Below are positions 1 to 5,000 of a stretch of 5,000 bases of DNA, piece after piece. The stretch covers positions 1-5,000 of the forward strand of contig JAISUQ010000110.1 of NCBI GenBank assembly GCA_031272005.1. The letters run 5' to 3'. The stretch comes from Coriobacteriales bacterium. Its GTDB lineage: Bacteria; Actinomycetota; Coriobacteriia; Coriobacteriales; UBA8131. The notes under the pieces were generated by a model, which worked only from the letters and a program-made list of their open reading frames with translations, did no database searches and was not told the origin of the DNA. Positions within the stretch are counted from its first letter, which is position 1, and every line of letters starts with the position of its first letter. A program made the translations under genes and the position numbers.

Positions 1-953
1 TGGATTTCTCCAAAATCGAGGCTGGCAAATTGGGGTTGGTGGAGGAGTACTTTGACTTCCGCGGCCTGCTGGAAGGCCTGCAGTCGCTGTTTGAGTTGCT
101 GATGTCGCAAAAGGAGCTGGCCTTCCATGCCCGATTTGCGCCCGATTTGCCTCAGGTGGTCTACGCCGACCCCAAACGGCTGCGCCAGATACTGACCAAT
201 CTGGTGAACAATGCCTACAAATATACCCCCAGCGGTTGGGTGGACTTCATCGTCGCCCGCACGCCCGACGGACAGATCCGCTTCGACATCCGCGACACCG
301 GCATCGGCATCCGCGAACAGGACCTCGGCAAATTGTTCCAGGCCTTTGAGCAGGTGGACATCCAGCGCAACCGCCATATCTCCGGGACCGGCCTGGGCCT
401 GGCGATAACCCGCCAGCTGGCCGAGCTGATGGGCGGCAGCGTCGGCGTCAGCAGCGTCTATGGAGAAGGCTCGACGTTTTGGGTGACGCTGCCACTGAGA
501 GAAGGCCGACCGGAGGACCTGCCGCATGTCGAAGCCACCTGCTACGAATTCACTGCGCCTGCGGCCCGCATCCTGATTGCTGATGATGTGCCGATGAATA
601 TCGAGATCGCCGAGTTCATGCTGGAGTCCTATGAAATCACTGCCGAGCGGGCGGTGGATGGCGAGCAGGCCCTGCGTCAGGTGGCCGCTCAACACTTCGA
701 CCTGATCCTGATGGACCACATGATGCCGCGCATGGACGGTGTTGAGGCCACTCGCCGCATCCGCCAGTTGCCCGCCGACGGCCCGACTTCGCCCCAGGTG
801 CCAATCATCGCCATGACCGCCAACGCCGGCATCGGCGTGGAGAATATGTTCCTGGACGCCGGTTTTGACGGCTACATCGCCAAGCCCATGGAGACCTGCG
901 CCTTCTCCTCCGCCTTATATCACCATCTGCCCAGACAACTGATCCGCGAATAA
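1..953 (+). CDS. Hybrid sensor histidine kinase, C-terminal part (5' end outside window)
   Basis: This is the ATPase and receiver part of a hybrid two-component sensor kinase, which autophosphorylates on His and passes phosphate to an Asp. The frame is open from base 3, and the first residues, DFSKIEAGK, are the typical end of the HisKA helix, so the TTG at 30 is not the start. The phospho-accepting His and all sensor domains lie upstream of the window. The HATPase_c domain shows an N-box (NLVNNAYKYT, 204-233), a G1 box (DTGIGI, 294-311), an F-box (LFQAFEQVD) and a G2 box (GTGLGLAI). A receiver domain follows, with the acidic pair DD (near 582-587), phospho-acceptor Asp at 714-716 in LILMDHMMP, conserved Thr at 816-818 and Lys at 882-884. 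It ends shortly after the receiver, with no HPt or DNA-binding domain, so an HPt partner or a separate regulator would be needed. All catalytic motifs present look intact. What it senses cannot be told. Confidence 0.95.
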   Translation, partial: DFSKIEAGKLGLVEEYFDFRGLLEGLQSLFELLMSQKELAFHARFAPDLPQVVYADPKRLRQILTNLVNNAYKYTPSGWVDFIVARTPDGQIRFDIRDTGIGIREQDLGKLFQAFEQVDIQRNRHISGTGLGLAITRQLAELMGGSVGVSSVYGEGSTFWVTLPLREGRPEDLPHVEATCYEFTAPAARILIADDVPMNIEIAEFMLESYEITAERAVDGEQALRQVAAQHFDLILMDHMMPRMDGVEATRRIRQLPADGPTSPQVPIIAMTANAGIGVENMFLDAGFDGYIAKPMETCAFSSALYHHLPRQLIRE

Positions 954-985
954 CCGGTGCAGCCCGCAAGGGTGATTAACGGTTG

Positions 986-991
986 TATACT
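986..991 (+). promoter_or_regulatory. Possible -10 box (TATACT) for the CDF transporter
   Basis: In the 75-base gap between kinase and transporter, TATACT matches the sigma-70 -10 consensus at five of six bases and lies about 40 bases before the GTG start. No recognisable -35 sits 16-18 bases upstream, and there is no clear terminator after the kinase. The transporter may have its own weak promoter or be read from the kinase transcript. Confidence 0.25.
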
Positions 992-1014
992 ATGTAGATA
1001 CCGCAATATCGCCT

Positions 1015-1023
1015 GAGGGAGGG
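1015..1023 (+). promoter_or_regulatory. Ribosome binding site of the CDF gene
   Basis: The purine run GAGGGAGGG ends five bases before the GTG at 1029. This strong Shine-Dalgarno sequence is what decides for a GTG start; the next in-frame ATG encodes residue 37, inside the first membrane segment. Confidence 0.75.
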
Positions 1024-1028
1024 TACCA

Positions 1029-2048
1029 GTGGACAAGAAACACAACGCTTCAACGGCTGAGCAGCTGGAGGCCGCCGAGCTGGCCGGCACGGGCCAGGCT
1101 GAGGCGGAGCCGAAGAAGAAGCACGGCTCCGGCGGCATGTTTGCTGTAGTCTCGGCGCTGTGCGCCAACATCGCTGTGGCCATCTCCAAGTTCGTCGGCT
1201 TTTCGCTGACCGGTTCCACGGCGCTGCTGTCGGAGAGTGTGCATTCTCTGGCCGACTGTTCCAACCAGGCTCTGCTGTTGTTTGGCGACTGGCGGGCCAA
1301 GGCGCCGCCGACCAAGCTGCACAACTTCGGCTACTCGCGCTCCAAGTACTTCTTCTCGATGATGGTGGCGGTGCTGCTGTTCACGGTGGGCGGCGTGTTC
1401 TCGTTTTCGGAGAGCTGGCAGCGTCTGCATGGCGGTGAGCATGAGGTCACCAACCTGCCGGTGGCCATCGGTATCCTGATTGTCGGCTTCATCATCGAGG
1501 CCATCTCTCTGAGCATCGACTTCCGGGAGATCAACCGCCTCAAGGAGCCGGGCCAGTCGCTGCCCTCCTTTATCCACAACACGCGCTACTCCGAGGTGCT
1601 GATTTGCGTGCTGGAGGACTCCGCGGCTACCTTGGGCCTGCTGATTGCCCTGGGTGGCACGCTGGGCGCCTGGCTGACGGGCAATCCCTTCTGGGACAGC
1701 CTCTCCGGCCTGGTCATCGGCGTGATGCTGATTGCCGTGGCTTTGGTATTAGCATACGAGTTTTATAGCTTATTGATTGGCGAATCGGTCAAGGAGAGCG
1801 ACCTGGTAGTCATCAACAACGCGGTCAACGAGCACGCCCGGGTAACGCATCTGATCGATGTCAAGACCGTACATCTCTCTCCGGAGAAGGTGTTGATCTG
1901 CATCAAGACTGCTGTTGAAGGCCAGACCCACAAGGAAATCAGTGCGATAGTCAACGAAGTGGAGGCCAGCATCCGCAGCCAGCTGCCCTACGAGTGCTAC
2001 ATCTACATCGAAGTGGACGAGTGGCACCCGGAGCTGGCAGAAGCCTGA
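1029..2048 (+). CDS. Cation diffusion facilitator (CDF) family metal transporter
   Basis: A 339-residue inner-membrane protein of the CDF family, which exports divalent metals (Zn, Mn, Fe, Co) usually by proton exchange. A charged, Ala/Glu/Lys-rich cytosolic tail (1-35) precedes six predicted membrane segments, roughly 37-57, 61-86, 107-127, 143-161, 187-212 and 221-247. A cytosolic domain (250-331) matches the place of the CDF C-terminal dimerisation domain. The family signature is clear in segment 2: STALLSESVHSLADCSNQ, with His72 and Asp76 as the HxxxD half of the metal site. Segment 5 lacks the usual second HxxxD and instead carries Glu196-Asp197 in LEDSAATLG. I associate this pattern from memory with a ZnT9-like CDF branch, so metal specificity should not be assumed. 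The GTG start is supported by the ribosome binding site at 1015-1023. Codon use changes sharply to rare AT-rich codons at 1743-1784. The gene is convergent with the LCP gene, 36 bases away. Confidence 0.93.
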   Translation: MDKKHNASTAEQLEAAELAGTGQAEAEPKKKHGSGGMFAVVSALCANIAVAISKFVGFSLTGSTALLSESVHSLADCSNQALLLFGDWRAKAPPTKLHNFGYSRSKYFFSMMVAVLLFTVGGVFSFSESWQRLHGGEHEVTNLPVAIGILIVGFIIEAISLSIDFREINRLKEPGQSLPSFIHNTRYSEVLICVLEDSAATLGLLIALGGTLGAWLTGNPFWDSLSGLVIGVMLIAVALVLAYEFYSLLIGESVKESDLVVINNAVNEHARVTHLIDVKTVHLSPEKVLICIKTAVEGQTHKEISAIVNEVEASIRSQLPYECYIYIEVDEWHPELAEA

Positions 2049-2084
2049 GCCACCCCCCCAAGGCGTTGCGCGCGGCTGTGAGCT
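2049..2084. other. Short convergent intergenic gap
   Basis: The transporter and the LCP gene end 36 bases apart on opposite strands. I see only a poor, interrupted pairing (AAGC and GCC against GGC and GCTT, spanning 2041-2085) and no T-run on either strand, so no intrinsic terminator can be supported. Termination here may be Rho-dependent or the transcripts may overlap. Confidence 0.5.
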
Positions 2085-3353
2085 TCAGTCTACCTGGGTG
2101 TAGTAGACGTCGAGGATGGTTTCGTAGACGGCGGTCTTATCCAGATAGAACTCGGCGTACTTTTCGCCCTGGACCATCTCGCCAGGCAGGGAGATGACAT
2201 CCAGACCGGTGATGTTGCCGCCCATGACCACGCTGGCCAGATAGCTGAACTCGTCCATCCCCATATTGGTGATGGAGTAGCTGCTTACCTGGTTGTAGAG
2301 GCTCAGCGCCAGGCCGGGGTCGGATTTGGCGGCGCCCAAGGTCTTTTTGGCGAAGGCCTTGACGTATTGGATCTGGCGGTCCTGGCGATCCAGTGAGGAG
2401 GTCAGCACGGTCTTATCCCGCCAGCGCAGGTAGTTGTAGGCGTCGGTGCCCAGCAGGGTGGTCTCCTGGCCTTCGACAATCTGGGTCTTGGGAATGGTCT
2501 GCAACGGCGTCAGGGTGACGCCGCCGATGGCGTCGTTCATCGGGCCGATGCCGGCCTGGTCCATGGTGAAGTAGTAGTTGATCGGCATGTTGTACAGGGT
2601 GCGCGAAACGGCTGTGGTGGTGTATTCGCAGCTGGTTTCGTAGCCGTCGCCGTAACCGTAGGACAGGCAGAGTTGGGCGGTCTCCACGCCGGCATAGCCG
2701 CCGTCGGCATAGCGGCCGATCTCCACCATACTGTCGCGGGGGATGCTGATGGCCGTGGCCTGGCCGGTCTTCTTGTCCAGAGCGACGACGATTACCGCAT
2801 CGGCCTGGACCGGTTTGTCCTCGGCGGCGGATTCCTTGCGGTCGATGCCGATGACCAGCACCGAGACCATATCCTCATTGAGCACATAGGTGTGGCCGTT
2901 GTAGTAGACCGTCTTGCCTTCGTCGTAGCTCACGGCATTGGCGCCGGTCTCAATCACGGCGTTGGCCATGAGCCCCTCAAAAGAGCTTTCGCCGCGACTG
3001 ATCGAACAGGCGGCGAAGGCCACCAGCAACAAGGCCACAACCACCAGGGCTGCGGCGACAATCAGCACGACCCGCGGCCAACGGCGTTTGGAGGGGTTGT
3101 TGCCGATATTGGCGCTGCTGCTGCTGTTGCTGCTGCCGACACCGTTATTGCTGCGACGGCCAGCCAGGCGTCTAACGGCAGCACCCTGAAGCTGGGGTTG
3201 GGCAACTGCTTCAAACTCCGGCCATTGCTCAGCGGTGGATGCAGGGCCTGCCAGCCGCGAGGTCTTGCGCGCTGCTTTGGGAACACTGGCCGCCATGTCG
3301 GTCAGGGCGCCGTCGCCAGACCACCCGTTGCGCTCAGTTGGTGAGGTGGTCAT
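2085..3353 (-). CDS. LytR-CpsA-Psr (LCP) family glycopolymer transferase
   Basis: A 422-residue single-pass membrane protein. LCP enzymes move lipid-linked glycopolymers (teichoic acids, capsule, arabinogalactan) onto peptidoglycan outside the cell, and in some actinobacteria onto surface proteins. An N-terminal cytosolic region of about 93 residues, with a low-complexity Ser/Asn patch (74-82), precedes a membrane helix at 94-116. The extracellular LCP domain covers about 163-335: VLVIGIDR, an ADAVIVV strand with Asp185, SIPRD with Arg206-Asp207, NDAIGGV (273-279), and the LRWRDK and DRQDRQ motifs with Arg310, Arg312, Arg323, Arg326 and Gln327. These match the phosphate- and pyrophosphate-binding residues of the family. 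The LSYGYGDG stretch also fits an LCP branch common in Clostridia-like genomes. About 85 residues of unclear role follow the core. The ATG is supported by GGAGTG nine bases upstream. The gene overlaps the sortase end by 20 bases, so the two are co-transcribed and probably translationally coupled. The glycan it transfers is unknown. Confidence 0.92.
   Translation of the reverse strand: MTTSPTERNGWSGDGALTDMAASVPKAARKTSRLAGPASTAEQWPEFEAVAQPQLQGAAVRRLAGRRSNNGVGSSNSSSSANIGNNPSKRRWPRVVLIVAAALVVVALLLVAFAACSISRGESSFEGLMANAVIETGANAVSYDEGKTVYYNGHTYVLNEDMVSVLVIGIDRKESAAEDKPVQADAVIVVALDKKTGQATAISIPRDSMVEIGRYADGGYAGVETAQLCLSYGYGDGYETSCEYTTTAVSRTLYNMPINYYFTMDQAGIGPMNDAIGGVTLTPLQTIPKTQIVEGQETTLLGTDAYNYLRWRDKTVLTSSLDRQDRQIQYVKAFAKKTLGAAKSDPGLALSLYNQVSSYSITNMGMDEFSYLASVVMGGNITGLDVISLPGEMVQGEKYAEFYLDKTAVYETILDVYYTQVD
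3114..3137 (-). repeat. AGC trinucleotide repeat inside the LCP gene
   Basis: On the + strand four GCT units, one GTT, two GCT and a GCC follow each other. On the coding strand this reads as AGC and AAC codons and makes the Ser/Asn run SSNSSSS in the cytosolic tail before the membrane helix. Length change by slippage would keep the frame if whole units are gained or lost. Confidence 0.7.
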
Positions 3354-4173
3354 CGATCAACACTCCATTCACCAGGTAGCGATTCCAGTTCTGGACAGTC
3401 ATGCAGGTGCTGAGCTGGACTATCTTATCCGTCGAAGTCAGCGGGACATCCCGGGTATTGACCAGCAGTGAATCCGGATTGCGGACATATTCCTGATAAT
3501 CCGCCAGTACCTCAGGGTTGCTGAAGTCGTAGGAATTGAGGATATGGCGGTTGTCGTATTGGTAGGCCGAGATGATTCTGTAGGTCAGGATATGCCCGGG
3601 CGTGTAGATGATCATCTCATCATTCTCGGCAAAGAAGTCGGCATCCTCGAAGTAATGCAGGGTGGAGAACATCGTCTCGTCATGCATGTTGTGGCCGTAG
3701 ATGACGGTTATCGGGTCGCTGAAATCGAGGCTGTTGGCCATCTCGGTGAAGATCGAGCCTTCGAAGGCGTAGTTGCGCTCGGGGTTGTGATCGATGTAGA
3801 AGAAGTCGTCGTTGGGGTGTTGGACCACCGGATAGTTGATGGGCGTGCCGGGAATGTAGATCCAGGCATAGACGTCGGGGCTGGTCTGCTGGATGCTGGC
3901 GAAGTCGATGGGGTTATCGGGGAGGGCAACCTCCGGTGTGTCTGGAGTCGAGGCTACGGGTTGCTCGACTGTCGGTATCGGCGTTTCGGCCAGCTCCTGG
4001 GCGGCCTTTTCGCGCTGGTTGTGCTCCCAGATAAGCCAGCCGATGCCGCCTGAGGCGCTGAGCAGCAGCACGACCAGCAGCACCGTGAGGGCGGCGATGG
4101 TGCGCCTGTACTTGCGGACAACAGGCACCTTGGGGTCCGGATTTGAGGTGGTTGGCGGTTGCTCGGAAGTCAT
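3334..4173 (-). CDS. srtB: Class B sortase
   Basis: A membrane-anchored cysteine transpeptidase that cuts a C-terminal sorting signal after Thr and joins the protein to the cell wall. From the ATG at 4173 it has 279 residues: a short basic cytosolic tail, a membrane helix at about 25-50, a Pro/Thr-rich linker, then the sortase fold. Class B features are DVYAWIYIPGTPINYPVVQ, GSIFTE and the segment from TVIYGHNM through TLHYFEDADFF. The catalytic set is complete: His161 (codon 3691-3693), Cys257 in QLSTC (3403-3405) and Arg265 in NRYLV (3379-3381). An upstream in-frame TTG at 4191 would add six residues, but it has no ribosome binding site and would lie very close to the proposed transcription start. 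The ATG has GAGG 12 bases upstream, a little far. Its neighbour upstream is a likely substrate; the LCP gene downstream overlaps its end by 20 bases. Class B enzymes classically act on NPQTN-type signals, so the SQQTG motif next door is a sensible partner. Confidence 0.93.
   Translation of the reverse strand: MTSEQPPTTSNPDPKVPVVRKYRRTIAALTVLLVVLLLSASGGIGWLIWEHNQREKAAQELAETPIPTVEQPVASTPDTPEVALPDNPIDFASIQQTSPDVYAWIYIPGTPINYPVVQHPNDDFFYIDHNPERNYAFEGSIFTEMANSLDFSDPITVIYGHNMHDETMFSTLHYFEDADFFAENDEMIIYTPGHILTYRIISAYQYDNRHILNSYDFSNPEVLADYQEYVRNPDSLLVNTRDVPLTSTDKIVQLSTCMTVQNWNRYLVNGVLIDDHLTN
3361..3366 (-). promoter_or_regulatory. Ribosome binding site of the LCP gene
   Basis: GGAGTG on the - strand lies inside the end of the sortase reading frame, with GGAG nine bases before the LCP ATG. 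It favours this ATG over the in-frame ATG at residue 20. Confidence 0.6.
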
Positions 4174-4186
4174 GGGTGCAGCGAAC

Positions 4187-4190
4187 CTCA
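4187..4190 (-). promoter_or_regulatory. Weak ribosome binding site of the sortase gene
   Basis: GAGG on the - strand lies 12 bases before the ATG at 4173. The spacing is long, so translation may be weak, but it is the only Shine-Dalgarno-like sequence near either candidate start. Confidence 0.45.
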
Positions 4191-4201
4191 ATCGTTGGGA
4201 C

Positions 4202-4207
4202 AGACTA
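4202..4207 (-). promoter_or_regulatory. Possible -10 box (TAGTCT) for the sortase-LCP operon
   Basis: TAGTCT on the - strand fits the TAnnnT core and would give a leader of roughly 20-25 bases before the ATG at 4173. There is no good -35; its place is taken by the 11-base direct repeats, as in promoters that depend on an activator. Confidence 0.3.
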
Positions 4208-4239
4208 AACGGGCGGCAAACGGGCGGTAAACGGGCGGT
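4207..4239 (-). repeat. Three tandem 11-base direct repeats upstream of srtB
   Basis: On the + strand AAACGGGCGGC is followed by two copies of AAACGGGCGGT with no spacer (4207-4217, 4218-4228, 4229-4239). On the coding strand, shifted in phase, this reads as TTTTACCGCCC, GTTTACCGCCC and GTTTGCCGCCC, with a fourth GTTT at the edge. The 11-base period puts every copy on the same DNA face, the arrangement bound by OmpR/PhoB-type regulators; GTTTACC resembles the GTTCACC core of actinobacterial PHO boxes as I remember it. The position just before the sortase start suggests an operator. The regulator is inferred, not shown. Confidence 0.7.
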
Positions 4240-4285
4240 AAAATGCTCAAGCCACGCCCCATCTATAGTTCAGGAACGTGGCTTG
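4240..4285 (-). terminator. Hairpin terminator or attenuator after the surface protein gene
   Basis: CAAGCCACG (4248-4256) and CGTGGCTTG (4277-4285) are a perfect nine-base inverted repeat. In - strand RNA the stem grows by four more pairs (two G-U, two G-C between 4257-4260 and 4273-4276), leaving a 12-base loop; on the + strand the two wobble positions would be A-C mismatches. Four U residues follow five bases after the stem. The short, displaced U-run suggests partial termination, leaving some read-through into the sortase. Confidence 0.5.
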
Positions 4286-4331
4286 GTGTGTGACAAGTCA
4301 AGGTAGAGCGCGGGTTGAGCGCCAATCAGCG

Positions 4332-4898
4332 CTATTGGTTCACCTTTTTCCGCAGGGCGAAGGCCACAGCGCCGGCACCCAGCAGGGCTACCAGAGTCCC
4401 CAGGACAACCGGAGTGGTGCTCGGGGCGCCGGTCTGCTGGGATGTGGAGCTGGTGTTGGCATTGGTATTGGTGGAGCTGGGGTCTACTGAGACCGTGAAG
4501 ATGGAGAGCTTGCTGACGTTGATGGTGATCTTGCTGGCGGAGTCGACATAGCCCTCGCGGGTCTCGGTGGTGCCATCATTATGCTGGATGAAGACCTTGA
4601 AGGCCTTGTTGGCATACTGGCTGGGTACCGTAAACGTCACGGTGACATCGGTGGCGTCGCCGGTCAGCTCAAAGGAGGCCAGGATGACCTGCGAGCCGCT
4701 GACTGAGGCGTTGGAGGCGTTGGTGCTGCTGGTGGCGCCGTTGAGAGCGGTGCCGGCAGTAGCCGTAGCCTTCATGCTGACGCCGTTGGACGTCACTGTG
4801 GATGATTGGACAACCGGGCTGCCGGCAGCCCAGGCCAGCGTGGGCAGAGCCAGGCACAAGGCCAGAACACAAACGATGCTGATGATTCTTTTCTTCAT
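4332..4898 (-). CDS. Small secreted cell-wall-anchored surface protein (likely sortase substrate)
   Basis: A 188-residue exported protein that I do not recognise as a named family. The N-terminus MKKRIISIVCVLALCLALPTLAWAA would be a Sec signal peptide with likely cleavage after AWA; the Cys in LALC does not make a proper lipobox. A Ser/Thr/Asn/Ala-rich stretch (about 27-69) leads to a predicted beta-rich domain (about 70-138; note TVTFTVPSQYANKAFKV and ITINVSKLSIFTVSV). A Ser/Thr/Asn stalk follows (140-152), then a C-terminal sorting signal: SQQTG (153-157), a hydrophobic stretch (about 162-181) and the basic end RKKVNQ. This is the layout of an LPxTG-type protein, but with an unusual motif. 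The ATG at 4898 is chosen because GGAGG lies nine bases upstream; the in-frame GTG at 4916 overlaps that site and would add residues before the signal peptide. The adjacent class B sortase is the probable partner. Function beyond surface display is unknown. Confidence 0.85.
   Translation of the reverse strand: MKKRIISIVCVLALCLALPTLAWAAGSPVVQSSTVTSNGVSMKATATAGTALNGATSSTNASNASVSGSQVILASFELTGDATDVTVTFTVPSQYANKAFKVFIQHNDGTTETREGYVDSASKITINVSKLSIFTVSVDPSSTNTNANTSSTSQQTGAPSTTPVVLGTLVALLGAGAVAFALRKKVNQ
4335..4442 (-). other. C-terminal cell-wall sorting signal (SQQTG, hydrophobic helix, basic tail)
   Basis: The codons for SQQTG lie at 4428-4442, followed by a Pro/Thr spacer, about twenty hydrophobic residues (PVVLGTLVALLGAGAVAFAL) and RKKVNQ before the stop. 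The three-part order is that of sortase substrates. Only T-G matches the classic LPxTG core; the Q-T pair also matches NPQTN, the class B motif. Confidence 0.7.
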
Positions 4899-4907
4899 TT
4901 TAGGCAA

Positions 4908-4912
4908 CCTCC
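4908..4912 (-). promoter_or_regulatory. Ribosome binding site of the surface protein gene
   Basis: GGAGG on the - strand, nine bases before the ATG at 4898. It rules out the GTG at 4916, which sits just upstream of this site and lacks one of its own. Confidence 0.75.
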
Positions 4913-4933
4913 GCACCCTCCCATGAAATGAAT

Positions 4934-4943
4934 GGTTATAACC
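4934..4943. promoter_or_regulatory. Ten-base perfect palindrome GGTTATAACC in the surface protein leader
   Basis: A perfect palindrome 36 bases before the ATG. On the - strand it contains TATAAC, a five-of-six match to a -10 box, but no fitting -35 lies 16-19 bases upstream. It could be an alternative promoter core or a small operator. Confidence 0.3.
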
Positions 4944-4971
4944 AGGTCCCTTCTGGATATGGTCATCTGTA

Positions 4972-5000
4972 ATATTAACTGTTATTGGCCGGTTTCACAA
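4972..5000 (-). promoter_or_regulatory. Candidate sigma-70 promoter of the surface protein gene
   Basis: On the - strand TTGTGA (4995-5000) and TAATAT (4972-4977) are separated by exactly 17 bases, each matching consensus at four of six positions. The surroundings are clearly AT-richer than the genes. Transcription would begin near 4965, giving a leader of about 65 bases. The window ends at the -35, so anything upstream is unseen. Confidence 0.4.

Noticed and set aside
1050..1577. - strand open frame of about 175 residues opposite the CDF gene
   Set aside because: It is Arg/Gln/His-rich, without motifs, and fully covered by a well-supported membrane transporter.
2625..2636. LCP domain has Gln-Ala-Asp where many family members have an Arg two residues before the Asp
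   Set aside because: The Gln form looks usual for this Clostridia-like LCP branch as I remember it, and the other active-site residues are present, so I do not call it a defect.
2673..3344. Long + strand open frame of about 223 residues opposite the LCP gene
   Set aside because: It mirrors the coding strand of a clear LCP protein, has a composition typical of an antisense frame in GC-rich DNA, and shows no recognisable motif.
3544..4053. + strand open frame of about 169 residues opposite the sortase
   Set aside because: It is a Val/Gly/Asp-rich shadow of the sortase gene, whose catalytic residues and family motifs are unmistakable on the other strand.
4174..4191. TTG start for the sortase, six residues upstream of the ATG
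   Set aside because: No ribosome binding site precedes it and it would begin only a few bases after the proposed transcription start.
4207..4239. The 11-base repeats as a CRISPR array or replication iterons
   Set aside because: There are no spacers, the units are too short and few, and no replication gene is nearby; the position fits a promoter operator.
4306..4338. Repeated AGCGC units and the CCAAT...ATTGG inverted repeat around the surface protein stop codon
   Set aside because: The stem is only about five bases, has no T-run, and partly overlaps codons; the hairpin at 4248-4285 is the better terminator candidate.
4836..4898. Surface protein as a lipoprotein because of Cys in its signal peptide
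   Set aside because: The residue before the Cys is Leu, which does not fit a lipobox, and an AWA signal peptidase I site lies downstream.

Overview
The window is GC-rich bacterial chromosome carrying five protein-coding genes, one cut by the left edge. It shows no RNA genes, insertion sequences or CRISPR. The mix suggests a Gram-positive cell-wall lifestyle: a class B sortase, a LytR-CpsA-Psr (LCP) protein and a small wall-anchored surface protein. The high GC, the LCP subfamily style, which I associate from memory with Clostridia-like and coriobacterial sequences, and the sortase type make a gut-type actinobacterium (Coriobacteriia) my best guess. A GC-rich Firmicute cannot be excluded, and the organism call is inference.

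The left half (1-2048) is on the + strand. First comes the C-terminal part of a hybrid sensor histidine kinase: the end of the H-box helix, the ATPase domain and a receiver domain. After a 75-base gap with a strong ribosome binding site comes a complete cation diffusion facilitator (CDF) metal transporter. The two may or may not share a transcript.

The right half (2085-5000) is on the - strand and converges on the transporter. In transcription order it holds a secreted 188-residue surface protein with a C-terminal sorting signal of unusual motif (SQQTG), a class B sortase, and an LCP family glycopolymer transferase. Sortase and LCP overlap by 20 bases and are almost certainly co-transcribed. 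Between surface protein and sortase lie 158 bases with a hairpin that fits RNA of the - strand better than the + strand, followed by three 11-base direct repeats and a possible -10 box, so the sortase-LCP pair probably has its own regulated promoter plus some read-through.

The most interesting reading is a compact surface-display unit: a likely sortase substrate, its cognate sortase, and an LCP enzyme that could attach glycan either to peptidoglycan or to the Ser/Thr-rich stalk of the surface protein.
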